Of a stretch of DNA of 64,000 nucleotides, positions 36,500-48,280 are shown in pieces. Every line of letters starts with the position of its first letter. The first letter of the stretch is position 1. The stretch comes from Apoda limacodes. Lineage: Eukaryota > Arthropoda > Insecta > Lepidoptera > Limacodidae. The stretch lies in NCBI GenBank assembly GCA_946406115.1, contig OX291546.1, positions 14,811,019-14,875,018 of the forward strand, in the 5' to 3' direction. Under the pieces are notes generated by a model. That model ran no database searches. It saw only the letters and a program-made list of their open reading frames with translations, and was not told where the DNA came from. A program made the translations under genes and the position numbers.

Positions 36500-37258
36500 T
36501 CATTTAAGCTTATTTAAATCAGAGGTCTTTGTGATATGAATAACTTTTGATTTTTTCAAAACATTTCCGCAATCTCTGACCCAAAGATAATCATATTTTA
36601 ATAGTAATTTCAATTCACGAGCATGTTTTAAGAGTTGTTTGCTTTCGGGTGATAGATGATCTCCGAAATAAATGTTATTTGCTGGACCAGTCAATCCGAT
36701 ATCAGTGGAAGACAGACCTCGACTAGCACGAACCGCAGATAAAAACTGGTCCTTATACAAACGCCTGGTAAACTTCACCACTATCGTCGGGACGGGCTCC
36801 TGGGAGTTTTTATCCGTTTTGGACTCGAAACGTTGAACCCGGTGTATGTGATCGATGTCCTTATCGTCAAACGGGTGACCCACCTTAACATATATAGTGT
36901 TTAATATAGATTTAAGATTTTCCCCGTTCACAACGCGTACTCTGGATATTTCAACATTATTCAACCTAGAGTATTGATCCTGGATGCTAATGGCCTCTTG
37001 CAACGATGTTATCGTATTTTTCGCAGTACTCAACTCTGTTTGCATCTTAGACGCAGCCGCCATTCTACCCTCAACAGCTGAAAGACGATCCTCAATATTA
37101 GTAAATCTGGCCTCCATTTCATCAAGTCTTGTATTCAAAGCTTGTATGCCCGAATAAGTTACCTTTAACTCATCCTTAACGGAGTCGAAATCTTTACGCA
37201 AAGCTCTAATCTCAAAGAGAACTCTTTGCATTTCTGCGCTGTTATACCAGAACGACAC
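36500..37258 (-). CDS. Retrotransposon ORF1 protein (coiled coil, L1-ORF1-like)
   Basis: A 252-codon open frame. Residues about 5-95 form heptad-rich coiled coil (LRKDFDSVKDELKVTYSGIQ onward). About 100-250 resembles an RNA-chaperone domain: YSRLNNVEISRV, IDHIHRVQRF, VVKFTRRLYKDQFL, IYFGDHLSPESKQLLKHARE and YLWVRDCGNVLKK. In related elements this trimeric protein binds retrotransposon RNA. The upstream PHD finger is in another frame, so one indel near 37258 separates them. Confidence 0.8.
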   Translation of the reverse strand: MSFWYNSAEMQRVLFEIRALRKDFDSVKDELKVTYSGIQALNTRLDEMEARFTNIEDRLSAVEGRMAAASKMQTELSTAKNTITSLQEAISIQDQYSRLNNVEISRVRVVNGENLKSILNTIYVKVGHPFDDKDIDHIHRVQRFESKTDKNSQEPVPTIVVKFTRRLYKDQFLSAVRASRGLSSTDIGLTGPANNIYFGDHLSPESKQLLKHARELKLLLKYDYLWVRDCGNVLKKSKVIHITKTSDLNKLK

Positions 37259-37559
37259 TGAGTACAGCGCCAGGTGGATTTCTTCTTCGCACTCAGCTTC
37301 CTATAAGTTCTTTCAGATACTCCGCAACACCCATAATGATATAGACTTTTATATCCATGACACTCCACGAAATCAATCAAAATATCATCACATTTCGTAC
37401 AAGATGACATTTTATTGCACTGTATACTATAAACTTTGAACTCTTTTACAACAAGCTAAGACTCAATTCAGGTTTTTATTAGAAAAGTGAACAATAACAC
37501 TTTTATTACAAACGATGCAGACGACCGCTCGCTCTTTAGCTAATTAGCTAGACTTTTCC

Positions 37560-39915
37560 CCGGACCATTTAGGGGTGATCGTCGAAACTCTTCTTCGAGA
37601 TCACTCAGAGCTGCTCCAAGCCTGCACTACCAAGGCTGTGGGGATCGCCCTCACTACGTCCATCACGCGCTCGTCCGACCCATCGCGTTCAGCTTCGCTT
37701 TCTTTTTTCGCTCGCGCACTCGATCGCGCTCTCCCCGCACGCGCTCTCCCTGCCGCGACCCGCACCTCGCGCGCTAAAATCTTTGGGCCCCTGCGCCCAC
37801 TCGCCCTCTTACTCCGGTAGCAGATGTGGCCTCTTCTCGGTCACTCGCTACCCCTTCGCCCCCTCTGACCCCAAGCCCCTCAGAAACCGCTCCCTCGTCC
37901 CCGGATGCCGTAATATCCGCTAAGTCGGCGTCATCCTCGAATGAGGACGATGAAGGCTTCAAAGTGGTTGGCCTGGGGACAAAAAAGGGAAAGAAGCGGA
38001 AGAAGACCGCCAAGACTCAAAAGACTTCGGCTCTGGAGTCTTCTCCCCCTCCCTTCGACTCCGAGGCCAAACGGCTTAGCGCTTCCCCGTCCTCGTCGGC
38101 GGCCAGCCAAGAGCCAGCCGCCATGGACACCACCTCCGCCACCTCTTCGCAGGCCGCCCGTCCCTCTACGGGACGGAAAGAAGAATATCCACCCCCAGTC
38201 GTCATCAAAGACAAGGGGGCATGGCCAAACATCGCATTTGCTATGAAGGCAAAGCGTATAAATTATACGCACGCACGACACGACACCAAGCGTGGCATCA
38301 AAGTGCAGGTCCCGACGCCGACAGATTTTCGTAATCTGACGGCCTTTCTCACAGCCCAAAAGTATGAATACCATACGTACTCACTGGCTGATGAGCGCGT
38401 TCTAAGGGCAGTGATAAAGGTAGTTCCGCAGGAATTCTCCGAAACTACCGTCAAGGATGACTTGATCGTTCGATCCGACCCGGTCGCTTGCGTTCTCTGT
38501 GGGAGCGAGGGCCACCCTGCGTACTACCGCGGGTGCCCAAAAGCTCCCAAACAGAACCCGCGAAAACCCAAAAAGGGTAAATCGCCCCTCTGCCCCCCGC
38601 CAACAGGCACCCTTCGTGTCTGCTCCCCGTCCTGCAGTCAACGCCTGGAGCCGACCTCCAGCGCTAGTCGACGCAGGAAAGTCAAACCAGGCAGATAAAC
38701 TTCTTTCTGCACTCCCAGGGAATTCCCTACCCCGCCCCTCTCATGTTCCGGGACATCCCGCGACCCCCGCGCCCAGCGCCTGCACCAAGTGCTCCCTGCA
38801 CTAATTGCGCACACGCGCCTTGCCCCCCCGCGCCCCTCCCTTGCTCCGCCCCGCAAAGCCGCTGAGCCGGCCGAGCAACAACATCTCAATGTTCTCATTG
38901 AGATTTCTTGGGCCTTAGACCCAGTCTACTTTGAGGCCGTGTTCGCGGAATACGAACAGGCCATCACCCCTCATCAGATGCTCAGTTTCATGCATGAGCA
39001 TCGCCAGTTCTTTGACGCCCTCCGTAGGGTGTTCCCCCAAAAATAAAAACCAAAATAGATTGCACAACCGCGTGCGAAAAACCCAGCTCCGTTTCCATCA
39101 GCTATTTTAACGCCACCGGTCTCAGTAATCAAAGAAAGGAATTGTCGGAATTCTTCTCGTCCCATAAACCGGATGTCTTCCTCATTCAGGAAACGTTCCT
39201 CAAGCCCGCTGTCTGTACCCCTTCGATCGCGAACTATCGCACCGTCCGTAATGATAGAACTGCCTCCCGTCTCGGGGGCGCTCACATCTATTACAGACGC
39301 TTCCTGCATTGCGCCCCTATCGATCCTCCGCTTCTTACGAACTTAGAAGCATCCGTCTGCCGCTTAGCGATGACCGGCCATCAGCCGATCATCATTGCAT
39401 CGGTTTATCTGTCTCCCTTAAAGACTTGCTGGACCTTCAGTCGCTCTTAAATTTAGGCGACGCCGTCTTTCTTCCCGGCGACCTAAATTGCAAGCACCGT
39501 CGATGGAATTCTTTATTAACTTCACGGAGAGGTAGACTCCTCGATCAATTAGTTGAGAGACTAAACTTTGACATCTACGCTCCCATGATGTTCATTTTCT
39601 TTACCCACAACACTCGGAACAGCCCTGACGTGCTCGACATAGCACTTCTAAAGAATGCAAGGCTAAGCTTTCGCTCTATAGAGGTGCTTGACGAACTTGA
39701 CTCGGACCATCGCCCTGTCCTCCTCCGATTAGGATTCCCTTCGGACACTCTTCCCGACACTAGAACCGTGACGGACTGGAATAAATTCGGGCAATTGCTC
39801 GAAAACCCCAGCTCGCCACATCTAGATCGCGTTCCCGATACAATCTCAGAGTCTCGCCCCAAAAGCCCGGTGAAGCAGTAATGGCTGCAACAGCCAACTG
39901 CATTTTAAGATCAGA
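37560..39915 (+). pseudogene. Jockey-type non-LTR retrotransposon, GC-rich, internally deleted
   Basis: The GC-rich block contrasts with the AT-rich host. ORF1 (37826-39046) starts MASSRSLATPSPPLTPSPSE, is Ser/Pro-rich, has the conserved INYTHARHDTKRGIKVQVP and QKYEYHTYSLADERVLRAV segments, then jumps to a zinc-knuckle remnant CVLCGSEGHPAYYRGC. Two frameshifts separate its C-terminal part, which ends FFDALRRVFPQK. ORF2 (about 39096-39862) is an AP-type endonuclease: SYFNATGLSNQRKELSEFF, LIQETFL, GDLNCKHRRWN and SDHRPV. It ends abruptly and joins the element's own 3' end and A-run, so the whole RT is deleted. Confidence 0.85.
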
Positions 39916-40048
39916 AAAAAAAACAGTAGCGAACAGTGTATATACCGTACTTTAAAAATTTTTTTTTTTTTTTTTTTTTTCTGAGCTGACTATGCAGTTG
40001 GCTGTTGCAGCCATTACTTCTTCACCGGACTTTTGGGGCGAGACTCTG
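39847..40048. repeat. 57-bp inverted repeat at a tail-to-tail retroelement junction
   Basis: 39847-39903 and 39992-40048 are reverse complements over 57 bp with about three mismatches (core TAATGGCTGCAACAGCCAAC). Each arm is followed inward by an A-run in its own orientation (A9 near 39915, T22 at 39959-39980). They are therefore the 3' ends of two copies of one element facing each other. Confidence 0.85.
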
Positions 40049-40450
40049 AAGGAGCCTCAGCCCATATAGCGCCCAACGCTCAAGGGCTCCCCGCGGGGGA
40101 AGCCTCGGCTTGGGTTGTCGCTCTCGGGGGCGTCCCTTCGACCGGCGTGAGTCTCGAACCCGAAGGTGAGTCACCGCCAGGAGGGGAGTTCCCCGTTACG
40201 CGGGTACGATTGCGATTGAGTGGGGGCGAGAAGCGCCCCGGCACTCTTTGATACCCAGTGTATCCTTGTGGGCGCCGACGAACCCGGGGACGTCGGCGTC
40301 GTGTTTGGAGGGAGGCCCTATTCGGGGAGGTCGTAGAGACTAATCTCGCTATCCGGACAGCGAGATCGTCATCTGGGGACGTTAGTACGTGCCGAGGCTG
40401 CCTAACAATAGTTTTACGACCGTGACCGAGTCGATCGGGGGGACGAAGAA
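39957..40450 (-). mobile_element. 3' fragment of a second Jockey-type copy
   Basis: On the minus strand this reads a GC-rich 3' UTR with GACGCCCCCGAGAGCGACAA, typical of lepidopteran Jockey elements, ending in the shared 57-bp tail and a poly-A run. No coding frame remains. Confidence 0.7.
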
Positions 40451-40494
40451 AACTATTACTAGTTATAGTCTTAGGACAAGGTTTGTATCAAAGA

Positions 40495-40765
40495 AAATAT
40501 CTGGTCAAGTGCCTGTCAGTGTCGCGCATTACGAGCAATTGTAATGAAATTATGGTAAGTAGAAGTGCACACGCCGGGGGTAGGTTTCTGAATAATTAGT
40601 ACAACCCATTGACAATAGGTGAAAAAGACCGGTCAGGTGCGAGTCGGAGTCGCGAACTAAGGGTAAACCATCCGATTGTTATGAAATTTTGTAAAGTTGT
40701 TGTGCACATGCCGGGGAAAGTTTCCGAATTTGTACAACCTTTCGACAATACGTGGACACGATAAA
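40495..40765. repeat. Two tandem ~125-bp repeat units
   Basis: GGTCAAGTGCCTGTCAGTGT...GTGCACACGCCGGGGGTAGG...TACAACCCATTGACAATA is followed by a diverged copy GGTCAGGTGCGAGTCGGAGT...GTGCACATGCCGGGGAAAGT...TACAACCTTTCGACAATA. Confidence 0.7.
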
Positions 40766-40769
40766 AGGT

Positions 40770-42229
40770 GCTGTGTTTATAAAAGTTATTAAAGTTAACT
40801 ATATAAATTAAAATAAATTAGTAGCAATTCATATTTTCGTAGTAGATAAAGCACGGAATAGGGGAAGAGGGAAGAAAGTAGAGGAGGGCAGAAAGGGAGA
40901 AGGAGCTAAAGCGAAACAACGTTCGCGGGTTCAACTAGTTTATAATTTCGGTAGGACTATGTGAAAAACAGAGGTTAGGATGGGGTAAAAGTATTTTTGC
41001 ATAACCTAGTACTTTGGTGGTTGGATATGAAATAAGTTACTGAAGAATTAAAATGGTCATGTGTAAACCCGTTTTCCAAAAAGGGGCGACATATCAGATC
41101 TATCGAATTACAGGCCAATCACTATTACCCATTTCTAGCAATCTTAGAAGCTGTGTGTTGATCACATGCCCGAAAAATTCTAAGATACCTAGAAAAACGA
41201 CCTGGTCAGCGACCATCAATATCTATCTATCATTTGCCACGGACACTAGACTGGTGACCTTCTAGTGTATCTTATACACCGATGGGCAATAGCCATTGTA
41301 AGTCATGGGCAGGCATTGAGTTAGGGCATGAAATCTCGGAACCTTTTTCAAACTCGGTATTAAGAAATTTTCAATTAAATAAATAATATCAGTGTATCCT
41401 TAAAAAAACACCTGTATAATTATTATTTGACCATGAAATCAACTACCCTATCGGTAAATTCAGTTAATAAAATATCTGATAGTAAACATTTGTTTATGTT
41501 GTGCTAACTCTCAGATTCAGCGACTTCGACTATTTTGAAAAATAAGGAAACAACAAAAAATTGCTTGGACAATCACTTAGGGGCAGTCCAGATACTATTG
41601 TCTATAACCTAAACTGACTGACATTATCATCAGTGTTATATTATGACTTCACTGATTTAGATAGATGAATAAACTTAAATTCGTTACACTGAGACTAAGG
41701 TGCAACTACCAAACAATCTCATATTATCGATTAACTTTCTAAATGTTTTAATAAATCTAAAAAGAAAATATGCCTAAAAATTCTACTAATTTATATGGAT
41801 CATGGAGTAAAAACATAACCACTGAATAAGTTGATGAGATTTGTCCAAAAATATCCCGATTCCTAAGTATAATCATTAATTAATTGACTGTGATTTGATT
41901 ATTTTTTGTATTACTAACATAGATATATAAGTGTAATTGTTACTAACAAACAATGGACTTTAAATGTCTGAAAATTTAATTATTTTATTTAATAATAACA
42001 GCGCCCAGAAATATGATGTCCGAGGGTTTGTAAACTTGGGTGTAAACGTAGGCGCTTATTATACAGGCAGTGTAAACATCCCTCGCTCCATTAAACTCAT
42101 AAGCCGTTTTAAGTCTTAGGAGATGCTTTGCTTATCTGTGTGTGTTCTACCGCTTGTATAATGGGATGTGTTCTTAGGAATAGTTCGAAATAACGCCCAT
42201 GGCTTTTTTCTACCATTGCAATGCTGTCG
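40770..42229. other. Unassigned AT-rich interval
   Basis: No gene found. Around 41050-41310 there are decayed repeat motifs (GGGCAATAGCCATTG). No serpin exon on either strand. Confidence 0.5.
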
Positions 42230-43490
42230 TGTAATAAGCGTCTCTAGCACTGTCATATGCATCTGCAATGTATGTTGTTGATGTTTAACATGTCATTAAT
42301 ATGCAGTAGAACGGTACGGTAGTTGCGGGACACCAGCATTTATGCCCATGCCGTTAACTACGGCTCGTATGCGTCTGGCGGATAAAAATCTAGCCACCCA
42401 TTTGTACAAACCCTCGGGCACTCGTGGCATGGCCTTCCATTTTCGTCGTTCAAATTCGAATTTGAGGCAAAGACAGTAAATTGGCTTCTCTTTAGCACTA
42501 TGTGCCAAGTTACCATCGGTCTTTCGCAGTGGTGGTAACGATGACTGGCAAAGTTCCTCTGGCAGCTTTAGCAAGCAACCAGAAAGCACCACTCCCAGAG
42601 AAATAGCTCGCAAATCAACGACCAATTTGCCGATGAATTGGATTTTAGTTCTGGCAGTTGGTTTCTTACTGAACCTCAAGGCAGTATTTAATTTGCGTTT
42701 TACCTCAGAAATATTCGAATCCTTATTATTGCGAGCCATGGTCTCATACGCAATTTGCTTAAGAATTGCTGCAAGTCCGATGAAACCACAGCCGTTTTTT
42801 GTTAGCTGGCAGCTACTTGCGGGTTAGGAATAAAACATTCCATACCAGCGAGGATTGTCTCAGTGACTGCGGCTGCGCAGACGTCAGGATCTTCTAAGCT
42901 AAAGCAGAGCTGTCTCCACGGGTACGATGCATAAAATTCACGCAATACATCCCAGTTTGCTGACTTATAATGCCACACACGACGCCAATTAGTTGGCCCA
43001 GATGGATCGGGTTTTGTTCATGACACTTGGTGGACAGTGGTCTGAAGAGCCATGAAGCGTATCCACTGAGACGAAATATCTGTCCGGACGAGTAGTCAGC
43101 AGAAGGTCCAGGAAGGAGCTTGTATATAGTCCTCTATATCTAGTATTCTCGTTGGAGAAAGTACCAGCTGAGAAAATCCATTGGTCAGAGCAAATTCATG
43201 AGCAGATATTCCTGCGTAGTTATTGGTTCGAGAACTGAGCCACTTATGATGATGGGAGTTGAAGTCTCCCAAAATAATTAGTTCCGCTGTGGGATATTGC
43301 TCTAGAACTGTCAGTGTCACCGCTGTGAGACCTGTAAAGTGGCGCATAGATGTGGGTGTGGCCGCCGTGATCTACGCGCAACCACAACATCGACAAGTCT
43401 TCAGGGCAATGAATGAAGCGACAGCTGTAGGGATTGCAATCCCGCAGCTTATTCAATCCCGCGGGATTGATATGCGTAATTAGTCAATCA
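42230..43490 (-). pseudogene. Decayed non-LTR retrotransposon (endonuclease and RT pieces)
   Basis: Minus-strand fragments in order: endonuclease core ELIILGDFNSHHHKWLSS (about 43275) with FALTNGFSQLV, a linker including LAGMECFIPNPQVAAS (about 42810), and RT start GLYKWVARFLSARRIRAVVN followed by INAGVPQ (about 42330-42420). The last part matches the [12 protein letters not shown] block of the element at 28.6 kb, so both belong to one family. Broken by stops and deletions. Confidence 0.75.
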
Positions 43491-43733
43491 TCATCTTTGA
43501 AATTATGGTTAAAATCAAATTGAAACTACAGATTTTGTGTAAAAATCAACTTTTATTAATCATTTCTTACATTAAGCAACAGAAATTATTTCTTTTCTAT
43601 CAATTAAGTATAAGTAATTAGTAATCTGTTTTCTTAGATTCATCTTTAAATGTTTGGCATAGTTAATTAGTTTTATTTAATTTTTACCCTTACTCCTAAC
43701 AACAGTTTTATATTTGAAGTTCAGGGGTGTCAA

Positions 43734-44411
43734 ATGTCGCTGTGGCTGGTGAAGCGTCTCCGCTTGCAGGTAAGTTCGCGGAGTCATGGGATTTCTGGAG
43801 TAGGGGGTCTACGGGTGGACAACGTCGTGGGTACAGTCTCGTTTTCCTTTTCATCCTTGCTCCATCCTAGCATGCAGTATCATCTAGGAGCTGTTGTCCT
43901 GAGGGATATTTTAGGTCATCACCCTCAGGTGCCTCTCGGTCACATGATGGTTTCGCAGTTCGAGTTGGAAGGCAACGAACATTATTTTGTTCCACATCAC
44001 GCCGTCTTTAAAAGTGGTAAGATACGGGTGGTGTTAGATGGTTCAGCGCCTACATTTTCGGGTGTATCCTTGAACGACTGCCTGATGTCGGGACCTAAGC
44101 TTCAAGTAGACATCTCGGACATCTTAACTGGGTTTCGTCACCACCAGGTTGTATTTGTGGCTAACATTAAGATGATGTTCTGTCAGGTCATGATACACCC
44201 AGAAGATAGGCGGTTTCAGCTCATTTCGTGGAGAGGGGATCCGGCCTCTCCATTGGTGGTTTATGAGCTCAACACCAATACCTACGGGCGAAAGTCGAGC
44301 CCGTTTATAGCAATTCGCTCGTTGCTACACTTGGCTGATCGCGAGCGTCTGAATTTCCCGCGCGCAGCTGCTGTCTTCCCTTCTGACGCATATGGCCGCT
44401 CCAAATTTTAG
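43734..44411 (+). pseudogene. BEL/Pao retrotransposon pol fragment
   Basis: A 225-codon frame starting in the protease ([20 protein letters not shown]) and running, across a deletion after GAVVLRDILGHHPQVPL, into reverse transcriptase: EHYFVPHHAVFKSGKIRVVL, SLNDCLMSGPKLQVDISDIL and IHPEDRRFQLISWR. RT would normally have a YRQ-type motif here but reads FCQ. Same family as the minus-strand element at 57.7-60.1 kb. No LTR was identified. Confidence 0.85.
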
Positions 44412-45255
44412 GAAATTAGACTCAAATTATAATGATCATGATAACATTCTTGGCATTTGATGTAATTTTTAAAGATATTTCGTTTTTTTTTTGAGCTTTG
44501 CCACACATGTCCCATTGGCATCTAACAAGTTTATATTTGAAATGAGTCATTATTATAGCGAATCCTAGCAATAAAATCCTATTGACAATAACTGGATTTC
44601 GCAATGAAATAACTAACTACACTAACGAAAATTGTTTAAATTCTTATAAAACACAGGTTTTCTATAATGACTTACAATCATATTAAAGTTGCAATGCCAT
44701 AATCGATAAATACTTGTGAATTGGTTTCAATTATGCAAGAAAAATAAACTACCCTCAACCGAGTAGGTACTTACTTACGTCCAAAATTGCATGATTATAA
44801 TGAATTAACCTATATGGTGCTAGGAACCCGTGTTAATCATTACAATACAAACGTATGTAGTTACATTTAACATTCCGAAATAATTCTTTTGAAAAAAATT
44901 AGTATTCAGGGCAAAAAGTACAATAAACAGGATTAAAATGACGGGATCTACCTTTCAAGATATTTATAAATATAGACTATTTATATTTTTTGGTACATTA
45001 ACCAATTTGGTAGCAGATTAGAATAATATAGTCTACGAAGATTAGGGTTTGACAGTGAATTTGTTTGGTATTTTTTTTGATGGTGAATCCGTTTACGAGA
45101 CGTTGTTAATTTTATGGAATTCTAATATTGAACATGTAAAATAAGTCTTTAATACAAAGAAGACAATCAAGGGGAAATTTTTGGTTTTAAAATTTTTTGG
45201 AACGCAAGGAGTTGCAGATTTTAAACGGAATAGAATTCTATATTTAGGACGAGTT
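44412..45255. other. Unassigned AT-rich interval
   Basis: No gene, repeat or RNA recognised. Confidence 0.5.
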
Positions 45256-45271
45256 CGATGGCCCAGGGCGT

Positions 45272-46100
45272 GCATTTTTCCAGGAGGGTAAAGTCCCTTC
45301 TGGGGTTATTAACTATAGGAAGTTATGTGATCTCTAGCCGCTCGTCCGTCCAGGACCCTAAGTAGGGAGACTGAATTTAACAGGTTTTGTGTTCTGGCCG
45401 TGCATTCTTCTAGGAGGGTAAAGTCCCTCCTAGGAAGGCTCAATTTGACGAGTGATCAGAGCTTGCACTCTTCCAGGAGGGTAAAGTCCCTCCTAGGAAG
45501 TCTGAATTTTACAGCATTTGTATTCTGGCCGTGCACTCTTCCAGGAGGGTAAAGTCCCTTCTGGAAAGGCTCAATTTGATGAGTGATCAGAGCTTGAACT
45601 CTTCCGGGAGGGTAAAGTCTCTCCTAGGAAGTCTGAATTTTACAGCATTTGTATTCTGGCCGTGCATTCTTCCAGGAGGGTAAAGTCCCTCCTAGGAAGT
45701 CTGAATTTTACAGCATTTGTATTCTGGCCGTGCACTCTTCCAGGAGGGTAAAGTCCCTTCTGGAAAGGCTCAATTTGATGAGTGATCAGAGCTTGAACTC
45801 TTCCGGGAGGGTAAAGTCTCTCCTAGGAAGTCTGAATTTTACAGCATTTGTATTCTGGCCGTGCATTCTTCCAGGAGAGTAAAGTCCCTCCTAGGAAGTC
45901 TGAATTTTACAGCATTTGTATTCTGGCCATGCATTCTTCTTTCTAGAAAGGCTCAATTTGATGAGTGGTCAGAGACTGAACTTTACAGTATTTGTATTCT
46001 GGCCTTGCATTCTTCCAGTAGGGTAAACTGCCTCCTAGAAAGGCTCAATTTGACGAGTGATCAGAACCTGCACTCGCCCAGGAGGGAGTCCCCTGTAGGG
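45272..46100. repeat. Minisatellite with alternating 63- and 68-bp units
   Basis: The core CCAGGAGGGTAAAGTCCCTC recurs at about 45281, 45411, 45474, 45542, 45605, 45673, 45741, 45804 and 45872, with decayed units to 46080. Spacings are 63 (GGCTCAATTTGATGAGTGAT type) or 68 (TTTTACAGCATTTGTATTCT type), repeating in a higher-order pattern 63-68-68-63-68. Confidence 0.93.
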
Positions 46101-46104
46101 AGAC

Positions 46105-47930
46105 CATATTTTGTGAATTGGTCGTGCCAGTCAACATACAGTCAGTGGCGGAGAAGATGACCGGGTAGTGGAATAAAGGACAAAGTTATTGGCATTTGAA
46201 TCAGAATCAACGAAATACAACTTTAAGATCCTTATACAATCAGAAAATTAGTGTAAGCTGACTTAAAAACACTTGGAACCAAGCAACCTGCTGTCATAAA
46301 CACTTATTGGTTTTTTGCTAGTCCTTGTGGCTTTAAATACCCTAAAGGAACGTCGAATACGGAGGAAATCCTCTATCAAAATGATACCTGTTTTCACACG
46401 CTGTGCCAGAAACTTTTCAGGAGATTTACCTATCTGCCTCCGAGCGAGATCACATGATCCTATGATGTGTGAAGTACCACCAATACCGACAGTCTCACCA
46501 GCTGGCCTAAGTCTTTCCTCTATCATCCTCGATACTTAAGGTACGTAGTTTCCTTGGCGTATTTAATTGAGATTTTAAAGCCATATTGGGAGCGAACGTT
46601 CTGGCGAGCAAACCTACGCGCAAATGCCTTTTTTGACCCACTACAAATCCAGAATAATCAGTATTACTTAGTAAACATAAACAATGTGTGGACATCCCCC
46701 GTCTAATGTCATGCAATCGAAACTGGAAGCATGCTAATTTGGGGACAGAATTTCTTCTCTTGAATGAATGAATGAATGAATGAAAAACTGGACGGAAGAA
46801 AATATGGCTTTAGTGACTTACAGTGGTCCATACTCACACTCATATCACCGTGCTTGAGGTAGATGGTAAATTTAATACATGAATAATATTTCCATCTTAT
46901 GTTATGTAATTTCTTTATTTTCATGCTTTAGAACGTTAAATGGGCACGAGCAAGGCAGAATTATTGAAACAGTTCCACCTGGGCACAATTTATTTTTGCA
47001 TTGGAGCGATTTTTCCATTAGTGTTAACTTCTGGAAATATTTTCTGCCAAGGTTTCTTTATTACATTCACTCCATGTTTTTTTTTAATGCTTACACGGAA
47101 AGCACCTCCCACCGACAAGAATTAGCTAGAGATAATGAAATTGAGTATCGTGTTTTGGTTACGTATAAATTCCCTTGCATCTGATGATATGTAGTCAAAT
47201 TTGGCATTATTTATTAACTGAACACGTTGTATCGTTGGTGTGAAAAATGTAATGTAAAATACTACAGGATGCCGACATTAAAAGCCGGCACAGCTAGATT
47301 TCTTACCTAAGTTCCAATTGGATATTTGGAACATCCAAATACTTTCTATTGCTTTCATTAATGTTAATTTGACCCTCGAAGTTTCGCGTACACTGTAAGC
47401 AACATACCGTTCAATCGCCTGCCAAACTCATAGAAGAGATTTTTAACCGTATTCATGCACTGTAGATGACTGTAGCCCGTAGTCTACGCTCTGAGCTTAC
47501 AGTCTAGCACTTTAGAAAACTACTAGGCTACATATATTATCACTATTTATGTTTTATTTTGTTTTTGTGTGCAATGAATGTCTTTATTTGAGTTTCTTAT
47601 TTTCCATATTTTGGCATTTTCAAAAAAATATTAAAAAGGATTAAAATAGGTAATTCAAGAGAAATATAATAAAATAATTTAAAAAGATCAAGGTATTAAA
47701 TGTAGTTTAGTTTTGTCTACGATTTTCAACCAGTTTGACTAAGATGTAATATTTAATAAGTTTTTGACTAAGATATCTAATCAATAAATCCTTAATTTTT
47801 TTTTTGTGTATATTAATGATGGATTACGTTCTTTTTGTTTGAATACAGTTGTTTTGCAAAGGTATTTAATCAACAAATCCTTATTCTTTTTGTTTGCATT
47901 AATAAAGCACTTATTTATAAGTAGACCCGA
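46105..47930. other. Unassigned interval
   Basis: No gene supported. 46300-46540 is relatively free of stops on the minus strand but lacks any recognised motif. A short (TGAA)n run lies at about 46763-46784. Confidence 0.45.
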
Positions 47931-48280
47931 ACCACTCACCAGGTGATAACAGACACGTCTCACAACCCGGAGAGGACGTAGGGGCCACAATAGAAAGATT
48001 TTACCTACCATTAAATTCCTTATTGTGGTCCTGGAGTGCTCTCCGGGCCTATTGAAGCCTACCTGGTGAGACGCAATGACGAAAAGAAATGGTTCACACT
48101 GGTAGGTAGACGGTGAGCGGGAGCATTCGTTTGACTTAACCACGTGTACGCGACAGTGGCGCCACGAAATGGACAGAATTGAGGCGGGAATGCATCAAAT
48201 CACAACCACGCTCTCTCACAACCCGGAGAGGACTCGAGGACCACAATAAGGATTTGAATGGTAGGTAAAATCTACCTATT
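47930..48280. mobile_element. Fold-back element with three related arms
   Basis: 47997-48048 (GATTTTACCTACCATTAAAT...CTCTCCGGG) is inverted at 48221-48274. A third partial arm at 47967-47993 (CCCGGAGAGGACGTAGGGGC) is inverted relative to 48019-48048. TCACCAGGTG near 47937 and CACCTGGTGAGACG near 48060 add another pair. Non-coding hairpin-forming element. Confidence 0.65.

Larger units (their letters stand above)
34440..37415 (-). pseudogene. Non-LTR retrotransposon with PHD-finger ORF1, rearranged
   Basis: In minus-strand order: ORF1 starts at 37410 with a C4HC3-like PHD finger (MSSCTKCDDILIDFVECHGY ... WRCTQC), then after a frameshift near 37258 a long coiled coil and an L1-ORF1-like domain (36500-37258). 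ORF2 pieces follow: endonuclease block DYDFICLAETWLTPDFYDRE (about 35990), RT block WITPIPKGSVRQDISKYRPI (about 35730), and C-terminal blocks SFVRSNLEMACSVWTPFYKI (35520) and KSFIRRASKSYNTSFHNEF (about 34690). Large internal deletions and an inserted repeat at 35150-35400 make it defective. CR1/Jockey-group by organisation. Confidence 0.82.

Noticed and set aside
37774..38641. Several minus-strand frames of 70-147 codons
   Set aside because: Antisense shadows of the GC-rich Jockey ORF1.
45272..46100. CRISPR-like array
   Set aside because: Whole units repeat with no unique spacers, and the sequence is eukaryotic. It is a minisatellite.
46263..46526. 87-codon minus-strand frame as a gene
   Set aside because: No motif, no splice evidence and no repeat relatives recognised. 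Left unassigned.
47781..48143. 120-codon minus-strand frame
   Set aside because: It spans a fold-back element and AT-rich flank, so it is likely chance.
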